Source: Eopsaltria australis (lineage: Eukaryota; Chordata; Aves; Passeriformes; Petroicidae). From it: 64,000 nucleotides of DNA. Positions 12,543 through 27,500 of the stretch are shown here, one piece after another; position 1 is the stretch's first letter; every line of letters begins with the position of its first letter. The notes below the pieces were generated by a model that searched no databases, was not told where the DNA came from, and saw only the letters and a list, made by a program, of their open reading frames with translations. Made by a program: the position numbers and the translations under genes. Location of the stretch: assembly GCA_034509425.1 (NCBI GenBank), contig JAVTVJ010000012.1:11319001-11383000 (forward strand), read 5' to 3'.

Positions 12543-15500
12543 AAAATTAGCTACTAAATTGTAGTCAGGCTTTCACAAACCTGGTAGATGCCAGAATTAA
12601 GATTGTCTATGCACCTTAATTCCTCTTATGTCTGTGCTATGGGACAATCCTTGATTTACATCACCCCACACTTGTTATGGGGTTTCTGTCTCAAGCTGTG
12701 TGTTCTGATCAGTTAGCAAGTAATTTATCTGCTCCTTCATGTTCACAGTATAAACCCTGGCCTTATTTACTGAAAGCTCTTCCACCCACACTCTGGATTG
12801 ATCTTTTCTCATGTGCTTCTCAGTAGCATTAATCACTGGTGCATCAGGAATGATTCACAAGCACTGGCTGTTCCTCAGGGGTGCTCCAGGGAGGTAGGGT
12901 AGTGCTATTCCTGCACTCAGAGGGCAGAATGAAGGACAAAAAATGCCTTTCCATTAACACCATGGGTTCAGTCTGAGGAGTTTGGAACCTGAAATTTTAC
13001 TGTAGTACTATATAGCACCTAGGGATATAACAGCTCCAGGGGTAAATGTCGAGAAAATGAGGATGAAACAGATTCTGATCACCTTAGAAAATACTGGTTA
13101 TATAGCTTGTTCAGCATTTCCAAGGAGAGCTAGGACAAAGAATGCCGTTTTCTATCGTGGCATTTAATTTCCTAAACCAAGAGACCTCTTCTAGTTTCTG
13201 GATCAGAGATTTCGAAGACATACTACATCCTGGAAGGATACAAGTGTTTTCATTAAAATCTAAGCAAAATGCTGGAGGAATGACACTTGAGGCTTACTCT
13301 TTCCTTCATTCAACACAGAAGGTAGTTTTAGATAAGCCATCAAGGATATTTGCTGTTACAGCAACAACCTTTTGGAGGCCAAAGAAGTTGCTGATTTGTC
13401 CTGAAATTCTTTCCAAGTTCTGAAAAGATCATCAGATAAAAAGCCTTGCATATCTTGACCCATGTTAGAGCAATGGCAAAAGAGGAATGTCAGTGTACGA
13501 AGATATTAATCCATCTGTAAAAAGGAAATACAGCATAGAGAGTTTAAGAAAAACAGTACCATAATGCAAATATTTCCCTGGTAAGAGAGTGAACTTTTGG
13601 TGATGTATTATGAATAGCCAGCCTTTCTGTGCCCTGGATGTATTGCATACTGCTGCTTTGTTTTCAAGCTGTGGGGAAAAGTAAAGGGTACATAGATAAG
13701 ATCATGGATGTTTCAGAAAATATTTCATGTGTGCAGTTCAATTTAAATCCCTGTATAAGATCTTAAATTTGTAGTAGGTAGTACATGAAGTACAAAAATA
13801 TCCACAAACATATCATATTTTCTAGTTAACCAAAAGCTCAATAAAAGAAAAAGGCAATTTTCCTGTTGAAGTATTCCAGAAAGTCATGGGGTTCCAGGTT
13901 TTTAGAAGGGCATTAAAGGGGCATTTCACCCACATGCATCTGTGAAAATCAGATTCAGAAATAGCACAGTTTGCACTCCTCTTGCTTCAGGCAAAATTTT
14001 TATTTTGGCTTTGCAACTACTAGACACCATATTTTGCGTTTTTTTTTACCTTAAATATCTCCTAAGTTGCTAGTGGATTTTGAGTAACTCTTCGATCAAA
14101 GGTGGAAACAATGGCTCAGTTTTGGAACTGCCTGTTGAACTGCCTTCCACATGGGCAATGCACTGAGACCTCACATTTCTTAACATCCTATCCCCACTTC
14201 ATCAGTTAATGAGAAGCAAGAGAATAATTAGTCATAATTACATAGGACACTTCTCCAGAGAGTCCTACTACACCAGCATCCAGTCTTCTTTTTGCAACAC
14301 TTTCTCTCTTTTTTTCTTGCCAAATGCAATATTTTTTGCAGTACCCCTTCTTTCCCTCCCCAAAGTCTTGTGAGCATCAGATGTTACCAACGCAGATGCT
14401 ACCAGTCCTTTCAACTGTGCCATCTGGTGAAACTGATACTTAGAAGATGAGGGGTCTCTTGGTTTTGATATGGTCAGTAGTCCTGGCAAAGGGACAAGAA
14501 CACAAGCTTCTGGCAGAAGAGAAAATAACAGGAGGGTGTGAGGAGTGCCCTCCAGAGTCAGTCTGGCCTGTCAGGAGCTAGGGAGTGGGCTCTTCAGTGC
14601 ACCCCAGTGCCTTTTCTGCTGCTTATGGAACAATCTTGCAGGAACTGGGGGCTCTCATGTGTTTTTCCCATGCTGTCCTTCTATACCAAGCTTAGAATGT
14701 TCTGTGTAGTACATTTTCCTCTAAACTTGACTCTTAAAGCTGTCTTGGAAGCCACTCCTATGTACTAGACCTATCCATATCCATTGTCACCCATCCCAGA
14801 GAAGTCCTTTATGAGCAGATACTCTTATGGAAACAGCTTTACTCTGAGTAGCAACCTCCTTTTCTTTTTCTCATTTTATTGTCGTTTTTATAAGCTCAGG
14901 TAGACTTAGCCCAATAACATTTCTTCTTTTTCATTCTACAAAGGAAGAAAAATATTGCATTGAACTTCCAGGGAAAGTATCTTTCTTTTCCAAATCAATT
15001 CCCATCACAGATTTTGGTGGGAACTGGATTTGGTTTGCACTTTTGTAATCTGCATTAAAAACTTAAAATAGTTCAGCACATTTTGCTTTGAAACTGGGAA
15101 TCTGTTGCTTGACCTCACTTGTTTATACTTCACTGTATTTCCTTCAAGTTGTACATAATTATTTCTAAATAGAGTGGCAATCTGTGCTTTTTCTTTAGTG
15201 CATCTATTCTTCTATAGCCTGTGATTAGTTATTCTTTTGTTACATGACTGTTTGGTTTTTTGCTTGTTTGTTTTAAATGGCCATAATAATGCCCCAGTTA
15301 ATCCCCTGGCAAGTCTATAAAAAGTGCTACTTTTTTTAATGGCTCTGGCAGACTGAGGTCTTGAAATCTTTGATCCGGAGCATCACACAGTCATTTCTTT
15401 ATTTCAATATCTTATCAAAGGTCTGCTTATTAGATGTCTATCAGCCTTAATAGGCTATTACCTCTTCCAGCTGAACTTCCTGTCATGGCTGAGCCACTCC

Positions 15501-18500
15501 ATCATCTCAGTGAGGTCCAAGTAAAATGCACAAAAGCCTTAGTGCAATTCCTTCTCCCTTGGTTACATTAACTGTGCTGGGCTAACAGGGAAAAGACACA
15601 GAAGGTATTTATTTTGGCAATGGTTTGCTATGGCTTAGAATGCACACCACAAAATAAAGAACACCACAAGTGCAACTACCAGTTTTATGTAGTAACTTGT
15701 CAGAGTAGAACCACACTATCAGCCTAATGTTTACCAGCTGCTTTAGAGACTGAGTCACTTTTGCATCAACTTAGTCCTTTTTAGGGCAAAAATATAATTT
15801 CCTAAAATGAAGATGACAGAACATTTAAGGCTCATTCTGTAACTTTTCAAGGTCTATTATAAGTATTGTAACTGAAAGGATTTGGAATGAAAAAATAATT
15901 GCCTTTTTGTCCAGCTCCAAAAGACTACATTTTGGAAACCTTTATTTCTCAATTCAGTAGGTTGTTAATCATGGAACAAAAAGCTTTTCAAAGAGTCCTA
16001 ACTGATGTTCCATAGATTTCTAAACAGTAAATGTTTAGTTCAATTTCAAATTGAGTAAGTGGTTTGGGCATAGTATTATCAAAGGGCATTTCAATCCTTT
16101 ATGAAAAATGCGGAGGAAGCAGGGGAGTAAATTTGGAATTTTACTTTTTATATAAGTCATTTAAATTTAATGTGAACATTTGTGAACCTCTGTGAGCAAA
16201 GAAGAATGGAAACACCATTCACCCTTCAATCCCATGAGGAAATATTTACAGCCATAAATTGCAAAGACATTAAAGCAGCATTTTCAAAGACCTCTTGATG
16301 CACTGCATTTTCATGTTTAGCTGATGACTGAGCACAGCACAGCCAGTGTGACACTTGTCAGGGATGGGGACTGGTCTTGGATACAATGGGGACTTCATTA
16401 CAATATAGCAATATGTCTCAGAGGACCCTTGCTAATGGTGATAGATAAATGGGGCTGTGCATGTCCAGTATCATAAATACATGTTATCATGCCATGCCAC
16501 TTCAATGACTTTATCTGTTTATATATGCATCAAAGGGAGCAAAAAATGTTTAACTTGCTTCAGTGAACTGTAAGCAGAAAGAGAATAGATGAGAGCTGAA
16601 GGTTTGGAGCACACTGAATCATATCTCATTCAGGAAATCTTCTGAATTATTGATTACATTTTCCTTTCATTTTTTCATTTTTTTGAGTCACCGCATTTGT
16701 GTTTGCCAGCCATAGTCTTCTGAGGTTATCTGCACTAATTTACAAGTGGCTTCTAACCATCATGCTAGTTCAAAGTGAGGTGTGCCCTTTTTGTCTGAGA
16801 CAGTCAGCAGCCAGTGTGGAGTGATTAATGTGGATTTCTGCCTGTGCATAATGGCTTGACAGCAATGCCTTCTTTCTGTTGTCTCCTAAGCAGGTACAAA
16901 GGCAACAAAGGCCTTTGCTTAATGAATCAAATTCACATATGTCATTTAGAGGTATTCACATCTGCCTCTTTCAAACAGACCCAAGAGGCATCCTGTCTCC
17001 CTCCCCTCTTAGGACTTCATACATTTTTACTGAAGATTAACTTCAGAAAGGGCTTGTGCTGTTTCATCCAGAGAATGTACTGTCACTGTGCCTGGCAGGT
17101 GCTGATTTTCTGTCATGGGGACCAAAGCATCCACAAAGGGAGGTCTGCAGTCAGCAATAAGCCAGGAGAGGGGGTGAGCTCTCCAGTTGAATGTGGACCT
17201 GTCACAGGACCTGGGACCTGCTGTCCTTTGTGGCAATGCTATTGTGCATTCCAGATGCTTTGTGGTAAAGTGGCTTTAGGCAAACAAGGAGATGGCAAAC
17301 CTATTCTGCCCTCCATTGCTTAGTGTTGTACATGGCTGTGTGATACCCCTTTGGTCCTCAGTGCTAAAGAGCTGTGGCTAGGAAGTGTGAGATTGCCCAA
17401 TACTGATGAAATAAATGCTGCGCTTCCTTCTAAGCTCAGGGAATCCACAGGAGAAGAGAGAGAGAAGGAATTACCTCCAAGCAAGTGTCACTGGATCTAT
17501 GAGGTCTTAGTGTTCACCTAGACAGCCAAGTGATTCCTGATGAGCCTGCAGATAATTCAAAGGACTCTGGAACCCATATGGCTTGGTCTTTACATACTTA
17601 TTCTGATGCATTTCAGTCTTCACTGTACAGTAAATATAGAACAAGCAGATGGTAGGGAAACAGAATCTACTCCCCGAGGTGAGATGATAATTTTTGCATG
17701 AATATGCCTTTCCATGTGCTGGAGTGGTTCTGGGCTTTATTGCTAACACTTGGTGAGAGCAGTCCTGGGTGGCTACTGGGTGTTCCTCCTCTGACCCACC
17801 TTGGGGTGCCAGCTCTGCCCCACCACAGGCTGTCCCACCTGCCCTTTCCATGCTGTGTCCTCATGGCTCCCACAATAAGAACAGAGAGGGCAATAGGTGC
17901 TCTTCCAGTCACATAAAAAATGCCTCTACTTTCAGTGTGGGGAACACCACAGCCATTGTCTGAACTCAACAGAAGCACAACAATGAAGCAATTGTTCCTT
18001 GGACCATACCTTTTAGACTATTTATTCACCTCCTTTTAACACAGATTTTCAACTATTCTGTTATAGAAGTCTCTAGTCAACACAGGTCAGACTGCAAAGG
18101 TTCTTATACACAAGTTTTTGATATTATTTCATGTTGCTTATGATCAACTTCTTTTAAAAGAAGCCCCTGGGAACTTCTTATCTCCCTTTATTGTTTTTTT
18201 CCTCTGATGAAACAGAGAAAAAAATTCCTTCTCTTATACTCTGAATGGTTTCTAGAGCCTAGCACCAATTATTTAAGAATTTCTAAGTTACTCAGCCCAC
18301 CAGCTGATGGACCAAAGCCTTTTGCCTCAGGCTCCCAAACCATCTCTGCATAGTATGTTCTGCTCCTTGCCCCTAATTGCATCACAGCTAATTTCAGTGC
18401 CTGGTGCTGCATAAAGTGCAGCTGGGGAGAGCTGCCACCTGATCCTGGGGAAAGTCACTGATCACCCAATTGGTGTCTGGACAGAGATCCTGCTGGGCTT

Positions 18501-21467
18501 AGGAGAGGGAGCATTGCCAGGACATCCTTGTGGGCATCCTCCTGGGTAAAACCCATAGTGCTGCTGACAGTCACCACCTGTTTAATTCAGGGAGCAGGAG
18601 AGCCTTAGTATCACAAGGCAATATTGCAAAGGTTTTCTATTCCAGGAGAGGAAAAAAGTGAGAGTCTTTCTCAGGCATTTAGTGGAGTCCTTCAGAGAGC
18701 AGACTTGCAAGTGATGAGCATCTATCAATTATTTTCCCCAGCCTCAAAGGGCCTACTGCAATTTGAGCTGTGCCATCAAAGATAACTAATACTGGGGGAG
18801 CAGAACTAGCTCTTCAAATGAAGTCATATGCTTTTTGTGCTAAAAACTATGAAGACTGAACTAACAAAAACGCTTGTCTGGGAAATCTAACCCTCAATGT
18901 TCAGCTGAGGAGATTTAACTACTACCAAGTGTCTCAGACCCACTGCAGCAGTACAGAGCACCCATGCCAGCTGTGAGTGTGCTGCTCTACTTGCTCTCCC
19001 CAAAGCTGCTGTGCTTGGATGGTCCATCTGATACACTCCAGCCTAGCTGAGGTGCTCCTCCTTCAGTTTAGAGAGGAAGGGGAGAATGGCCAGGAGGAGA
19101 ATCTCCCCATCCTGTGGGTTAGGAGAACTGTGTGCTAGGGAATTAACAAGACAGGGGAAGGAACTGGGGATGAGAGATGGCTCTAATTGTGGGTGGTAGA
19201 AGACTTGAGTGCCCTGGGCACTGTTTTCAGCACAGCTATTTATAACAGTGATGTTACTGGTAGCAACAAAGCCAATGCATCTCAACAAGAGAACAGAGAC
19301 TTTTTCACAACTCAGTATATAAACCCTAATTAACCTCCTTACTGTATTTCACCCAGTACACTGCTAGTCTTGCATCAAAATTCTGTACCAGAAGTCTTGG
19401 AACATAGGTTGAAAACCCCAGGGGTCTCATGTGGTTCTGTGTTTGAGCTACCAGGGCTCTATGCACTGGTAAGCAAAGCTGTGCCTTAAACTTCTGTTCA
19501 GGATGAGTGCATGGAAATCACCCAAGCTGCTGCTGCTCCAGCCAGCACATGGGATTTCATGAGTGACAACACTACAGAAATGTCTCCACTTGAGAAAATC
19601 ACCATTAAATGCTTTCATGGAGAACAGCTTCTCTGCCTGAGCATCCTGCCATATTGGGCTCCTATTTTGCTAATCTTCACTCTCTGGTGTTTTTTGGACT
19701 GTTCCCTGGCTGAGATTAAGATAGAGCTACATCATTCACCCCAAAGTGGAGTGAATGTAGTTGGATATGGGAGGGAGACCTGCTGTTCTCTCCTCTGTGC
19801 TATCTTCCCCACCTGCCACTCAGCATAGGGATTGCAATCAGAAGAAAACAGAGAACTCTGCACATTGCACAGACCAAGACCACCATCACCAGGGGAGAAA
19901 GACTGCTCATCTATTCAGTCCCTTGTCTGAGCACTGTCATAAATCCAAACACTTGAAATAAAGTTGGCAAGACCCAAGTGGTTTGTAACAGTGTGTAGTC
20001 CTCAGAGATTCAATCCAGGGAAAATAAACACTGCAGAACACTACTCAAGAAGTTAGTTATCTATTTGGCAATCATACCATTAAAAGCATTTTAGAAATGT
20101 GCTTCAGCTCTCCAAACCCAGTAAGAGGATTGTGCTGGGCCAGATCAAGTGTCTCTCTTGGCTTCATGTCATTTTACATGACAGTACCATGGGATACAGA
20201 GGTAGAAGTGGAACATGCATCAAATCCTTCTCCTCCTGCTTTCTGCTTCTCCTCCACCTCTCTGAACTGCCAGATAATTTAACTCCATGTTTTTCCTTTC
20301 CCACTGAGACCTCCTGGCTGGTTCTAACAATTAGCAAGGCATCCTGATTATACTTTTCTCCTCCTTGCTGTGTTTTAGCAAAGGTCACCAGTGTTAATAA
20401 TTGAAGCAATAATTTATATTAATGCTTATCATCCAGACGGCTCAAGGCAGTAGAGTAAAAAAACAATAGAAAGGTATATAATTTTTACTCTGATGCTGCA
20501 AGTAGCAGGAGCTGGAACTTTGGAAGATAACACAGTGACAGTGAACCTTTTCTTGTTAAAAATATAGATCAGAAGCAATTCCAGGAGAGCTAGGCACCGC
20601 TGTAGCAGCTTTATAATATTTAGGACAGGAAAATAGGAGCAGACCTAGAAAATGAGGGTGAGGGCTCTGATACAGGTTACCTGGATAGTGCCAAGGAGAA
20701 CAACTCCAGCCCTGGAAACCTGCAGTGTGCTTGGCTTGCAAAGTTTTGTGGGAGAGCATGTGTCTGCACTGTCCCTGTCCCTGCTCTTACCTGTGATGCC
20801 AGGAGAGAGCAGCAGGACACGAATCCCTGCTGCCATGCACATGCACTCACGGGTGTGGACACGCTCAGGCAGGTCCAAATCTACATGTCTCACACAAGCT
20901 TATTATGAAGATACATTCCCTTATTCTGTATTTAAATCACATATAGGATCAAGTTTAATGTTTCTTTTTACTCAGCCAGAATTTTATTGGGGATAGATGC
21001 ATCTGGTTCCTTGAGAAGTGAAACAAATGATGAGGAGATAAATGTGGAAATTGCCTTCCCTGCGGGAAGTTGTCTGCTTGCAATGATCCCATCTGAAGCC
21101 AGATAATGTCAAAAACATAAAAAGCACTTGAAATCTCAGCCTCCATCACTCTGGAATGTCATAAATATCTAAAAATTCTGGGTTTATTCTTTATGTTAGG
21201 TCTTGCCCAGACTCTGAAGGACCTGCCTGCTCTGCAGACTCCAGCATGAAAAGCCTGCAGTGGCCAAATGAGAGTCCTCAGAGCTGTGCATTGACCATGG
21301 CACTGGGTAAATCTGTGTGCAATTCCTTGCCTTGCTGCAACTTTGTTTGCTTTGCTTTTAGTGGCTTAAAAAAAAATCATAATTCTCAAAAATTCAGTCA
21401 TAGGTGGGTGATTTCTACTTCAATTTGAACATTACATTTGTATTTGTTTATAGTTTAAGCCGCTTAA

Positions 21468-21501
21468 GAAAAAAACTTTCATTTTGAAAAAAAACTTTCA
21501 T
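21468..21501. repeat. 16-bp direct repeat
   Basis: GAAAAAAACTTTCATT occurs at 21468-21483 and again at 21486-21501, a small local duplication. Confidence 0.85.
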
Positions 21502-24500
21502 TCTTGAAGTTACATACACATCACTGTTTTTCTTCAGATAACCTGCCCAAAGGAATTTATGGGCCTACAGTTTCAGATTCATGTTCATAGTTGTGACATT
21601 CAGGGGTTTCTTTCTCTCGTGGCTGCTAAACAGCCTTGACTTCATTTTTTTTTTCCTAATCCCAAAGCAGTTATAAATCCAGTTACAAGCTTCTTCTGAT
21701 TGTCAAAGTTGAAATACTCTGCTGATCCCAGACATGAACTGGGGACACAAAAGGAAAATAATCAATGTGCCTTGTCCTCCCAAGAATCCCACAGAACTGA
21801 TTGTACACCAAATTTATGGGAAAACGTTAATATTTTAAATCAGTGAATTGAAATACTGTAACACCAATATTGCACCAAGATAAATGCTGGAGGTAGAATT
21901 GTGCACACTCTTAACACATGAAGACAAGCACCTTCATGCTGGAGCCCTTATAAAGTTTGCAATAATGAGAAGTATTGATTTCTGTCTAGGTCTCTAGTGC
22001 AGAAGCTCACCCAGGCTGCTGGGCTTGCAGGGTTGAGAGGCAGCCAGGGCAGGAGCCTCAGCGTGACTGACCACGAGTCCAGGCTATAGGGGGCTGTGCT
22101 GGGCACAGCCCATCCTCATTACCTGACCACTAATGGGGCCTTCATCATTGCAGATATCAGAGGGTGCAACTAAACTGTCAAAGTGTGGATAAGCAAACTA
22201 ATTCTAACCTTCAGGTTTACTTTTGTATCTGTGGTTACCTAAGCAGTCAGATCTCATTCTGGGATCCTCTCTAACACGTAGGTGAAAACCTCACTTCTAG
22301 TGCTTCCTCTGGTTTGAAAACATTTCCCTTTGTCTTGTGTCAACAGGAGGTGAGCTTGAGCTTAAGTGTTTTATTAAGCCTTAGTTTATAAAGCAGCCCC
22401 CAAAATAGAGACTTTAAGGAGTCTGCCTGTGCTAGCTACTCTGTAGCATTTCCTATTTGGTATTTCTATTAGCAGCAGAGTTCTGCTGGGTGAGTGCTGC
22501 ACAAAGCATCAGCCTGTGACCTGGGCCCTTCATTTCTGCCAAAAGCACAGAGCTTTACTTCTGGACCTTCTGCAAACACTGTTCAGGGCATCTCTTCATT
22601 GTACAGGCATAGTCTACTTAAGCAAGAAGGTGTCTGATCTATAACAAGCTGGGTCTATCTTGGGAAACATAAATTTCATAGGCTGTGGGAATTTAAACCT
22701 GTGAAATGATGCAGGAAAATCAAACAGATCACCAGAAGCCTTCAATGACAATTTTTTTTGTGTAATAGACTTGAAGTCTTCTGCAATTACTCAAAGCAGA
22801 CAGGACAATCTGGGGTTTTTTCTTCATGTTTTGCTAATGAGTCCTTCCAGTGTAAGGATATCTTCTTTTTGACTACCACCTAAAACGTACCAAATTGAGA
22901 TTTGGTAATAAACTAAAAATTTTACTGAGATCTGCAAAACATCTATTTTTTTTTTTTGAGAACTAATGGACTATCCAGCTTCAGTGTCAACTATGGAGCA
23001 TCCAATACTGTTTCATAATGCCTGCAAACTGCCAACCTACTGAAACCAAAGCACAAGAAAAAATACTAAATTTGCAATAAGACAGATGACTAACATATTT
23101 AGCCAAAGTGTAGGGAGAGGAAGGATTGACTCATGTTAGGCTGTATACTACACCATTAGCTATATATGTAGAACTAATGTTTCATATGTATGTCATAAAT
23201 CACATTAAAGTAAATTTATGATTTTTTTGATTAATGTGTATATAGGAAAGTAAAAAATCAGACCTTGGTATAATTTCCCCTTTAATTTCATCAACTGCTT
23301 GAATAAAAAGACTATTTTTGACCAAATTCTTATGAAATGTGTTTGAGAGGCCACAGTCAAAACCCAAACAAAAACTCACTCCCCAAAGCTTTCCTGAATG
23401 ATGGCAAATTGCAATATTTACTTTGATGTATTCTGCAGATGTATTCTGCTTTCAGTAATGACCAGGAAAGGGAGATTTTGGGGGGAATTAATTATTTTGT
23501 GGAGATAATAATTTGTCCATTAATCTAAGCTGGTAATTAATTCACAGGAAGTGTATCCATAGTATTTAAGCAGTAGTCACATAAATTTAAATTAAAATTA
23601 CTTTGGGAAACCTACTTCAACATGAGTGACTGTGGGAATATGCTACCCTTAGCTCAAGTCCTGCTGAACTGCATTCCAAGGATTCATTTGGAAAGTCCTG
23701 TTACGGGCACGTGCTCCTGGCATACCTGCAAAGCCACAGAATTGTTGTTGTGGCTGACATTTTCATAAATTTATGAGCCTGGGGAAGACAGGCCCAGCCA
23801 GTTCTGGAATGATGCAAGAGCTCAAATACAGGTTACTCTTGTTTGACTGAAGCAACAGGAACTGTGTTGTGCAGACACTTCTGTGGTGACCTTGCTAATG
23901 CTCCTCTGTGTCGTGCATGGCTTTTTAGCTGTATCAAAAGCACCGTATAACATTTATATTTTGAGGTGATATGGCAAAGGAGTCTTTGTCTTAAGTGCTA
24001 CCTGTTATATAGAAGTTCTTGAAAACCACCTCTGAAGTGTGTGTAGTTTTTATGGCTATGTCTTTTGTTTTTTCCCTGAAGAAGCCTATTCTTCTCATCT
24101 TTAAAAGAAAAGTTTCTAGAAGTCGGATGCTTATTCTTTCTTCCTTCTTCAAAAAGTTTGTTCTTTGTAGCTGGTACAGTTTCTTCTTTTTCCCCCCAAA
24201 ATAGAAACATAGTTCTTACCCCATACTTCTTTGTATAATCTCTTCTTTTCTCCTCTCCTCATGATATGATGTTAAGCCATTCAAAACCCAGACAAAAAAC
24301 AGCTTGTGCCTCCACTCCAGCAGAACAGAGGGATATTGTTGCAGAATGGAGTAAAGGTTAATGCCCTTTCAGTTCAGGACCACCAGTGTGCTGACACAAG
24401 GTTGACTCAGAAGGGCACCACAAGAACTACAGATATTTCTGTCTGCACAGGAAGAGAAAAGGAGCCAACTGAAAAACTACAGAGGGTGGTGAAAATCCTG

Positions 24501-27500
24501 CTAGGACTGACCTGCTTGGGTCACAAATGGCTCTGTCTCTGAGAACAGGGTCTGTGGCTTCGTTCCCTAAGAAATTTTGCTTTTAGTTGCAGGGAAGAAT
24601 AAGCTGTCAGCACAGCCACTCCAGTGGGAAAAGGAGCAGGTTGCTTATGTTGCTTCTCCATCCACCATCAGTTGCTGCCTTTCTCTCATCAAGGTTCCAA
24701 ATGTGTAGCAGGCAAAGTTGTCCAAGCGGATCTGAGTGAGGTTCTTTAGCAAGCCCTGCTAAGTTTTATCCTTTAGAAACTATTTCAGATGCATTCTAAG
24801 TCAACATTGAAAGAGCCCAAAAAATCCCCCTAAAGATCAATAAGGAATGCTACTGTCTTATGGAAAATATTTTAAAATCCCATGGAAATAAAAGATAAAT
24901 TCAGGGTACATTTTGCCAAAGCTCAGGTTTTCTGCCATAGAATTCAGTTGGTCAAATTTTAAAGAGCCTTCTTGAGCAGCCTTTTTCATCTGGATTGGAA
25001 GCAGAGACTCAGAAGCTGTGTCTTCAAGTGAGATGAACCTGACCTCTGTATTCTGTAGCACAGCAGTCATTGCAAATGTCCTCTGAGGCCAGGCATATTT
25101 GGATCTTGTTTTTTATTAGTGTCATTTTTGCATGCAGTCTTCTCTGTTTAGCTTTTCAGTGAAGGCTTCTGACGTTTTCTCCTACATTTCACCTTTTCTC
25201 ACTTGTTCCAGCCCTGTCCAAAGATGGCTATTTCAGCAGGCCACAGTACTGACATGGCAGATGTGTTAAGCTGGGTTATTCACTGCCTCACCCTTCAGAT
25301 TCGATAGGTTTGCTCTTGGTTTGAATGTATGCAAATACTTCTACAAGGGCCAAGCTGCAGAGGATTTGGGTACAGAGATAGCAAGTTTAGAGATGCTTAG
25401 GTTTCTGGTTTTCTACAGCAATGTTCAAACCTCAAAAGCTCCCCATTTCCACATCAGAAATGAATACATTCTGTGTGATGGGCCAATCTTCCTGTGAATA
25501 ATCATCATTGTTGCAGAAGTCATGCTGCTCTTGTTTGGAGGATCTAATTCTGTGACAAGCAAAAGGAAAAGAAGGAAAGACAGGAGAATATTCTTAAATA
25601 TCTATAGCTAGCAAAAAAAAAAAGATGAAAGATCAAGGAGATTTCATATTTAAAGTTTCATATTTAAATAGCTTATGAAATCCAATACATTGCTTGTTAG
25701 AAAGTGTCACTAAGACTTAGAAATACCAGCTGACATGGACAGATTCTTTAACATAGACTGAACACAGGAAAAATACATTAATAAAGTTTGAATTTAAATT
25801 GCAGGTGGTTCCATGATACATAAAGCAGGGAAATGGGAAGTGCCCCAAAGTCACTCTTTCAGTTTTGGGGTGAAAGATCATTGAGAAATGATCAGTGTTT
25901 CAGGTATCAGTGGCTACCTCAGGTACATGATGCTGTTCTGCTCTGGCTGGCTGTGTGTGACAGCAATACTCAGACATTATTTTAATGAGAATTCTGCATT
26001 TGTAACATGGAAATAATGTTCATTTTTGGTTGCCTGTTGAGGACTTTCCTCTTCTTATATTGGCAGTGTGGATTTGCTTTCTCAGTAAGGAGGGTGTGGC
26101 TTACTGCTGGGGAACTCGTGTAGTGGAGAACAACTTTCAACAGTATTTAAGAATAAGTACATTGCTGAACAGAGGGGTTTTCACATCTTCATGGATTTTA
26201 AATATAAATATACATTCTTAATATTTTGAAGAGTTAAATACTACATCAAACTTTTCCAGCTATCCAGGATACAAAATTATGCTTACCTATGTTATAGGCT
26301 ACTCTGCACTTAGTACATGACAGCATCTCCTATAAGTGTAGGGAAATATTTAAGGGGAAATCCTGACTTTCTAATGGAAAACACTGCAAATGGAACAGCT
26401 ATTTCATGAAGTTATTCCTCAGTGTAAAAATTTTGATGATCTTTACTTCTCTGCTCATAATGAACTGGTGGATTTCATTATGGCATCAATTCCCACGCCT
26501 CCCTGCAATCTGCAGAAATCATATTCCAAGTCTCCCAGCAGAAACTGTGTGAAAGGGAATATGGTTTTGTCTTGCCAGCTTGGAGTGCTGGTGCAGAACT
26601 CTAATGATTAATTTCATGACTTAAATATCATTCAGTTGGTCAGGAATTTGTATTCTGCAGTCCACCTTAATGCCACTTGATTGCAGTTGTTTATGCCAGG
26701 TAAATTAAAACAAACGAAAAAGTCCCAAAGGTATCTAATTAAGGCAAATCATAGGTCCTTCTGGATCATGCAAATGAGTTAATATACTACTGTATGCTTC
26801 CAAATTTATTTATTAGCAGTTTCAATATGTTCTTCAGTGAACTGTTTTCTTTACTAGCCAGCTGTTTAATTATATATTTTCTGTATGTCAGCAAGTGATA
26901 TCTTCTGTCACTTAAAATGTTAATGGGTAGCATAGGACTGATACATCTGTTTGAATTGGCATGAATGTAGGAAAAAATCCCATAATGTGCTGGTAAGTTA
27001 CTGCACGTGACTCTTCCCACTTCTTTAGTGCAAAGATACTGTGCTAATTTAAAAGTTTTGCTATTATAACAGTCTGTCTAGATGAATCATAACATTGCAG
27101 CTTTGAAAACCTGTAATGGCACTGTAGAATAAAATTTATGTAGAACAGAAGTCATTTGGGTTGGGTACTCTTTGAAGTCTAGGTGGTGTTGGAAGATGTA
27201 TCTACACTGCCTTGGGAAATGCTGCCTTGTGCCTGGACTTGGGTTTGCAAGCTGTGCACAAGTGCTGTACCCACCACCCATTCTAGCTCTGCCTATTCCA
27301 CTGAACTTTGCATTTCTAATAGTGTGCTCTTCTTGGGACCCTGCTGTGCCTCATTTGCCTGCTTTGAATGAAGCTGGTTGCTGTCTGTCTGTCCCCCACA
27401 GGCCTGATAGAGCAGGCTGTGAACCACGCCAGTCCCAGGTCGCGTCCCTGCTGCAGTGCAGCCAGGGCTGGCAGGAGGGTCCAGCCTCTCACAGGGATGG

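Noticed and set aside
16844..17323. 159-codon open frame on the plus strand
   Set aside because: No recognised domain, Cys-rich chance-like composition, no splice or promoter context and no homologue known to me.
22091..22111. 9-bp GC-rich inverted repeat with a 3-nt loop
   Set aside because: Arms of this length are expected by chance in a 64-kb window.
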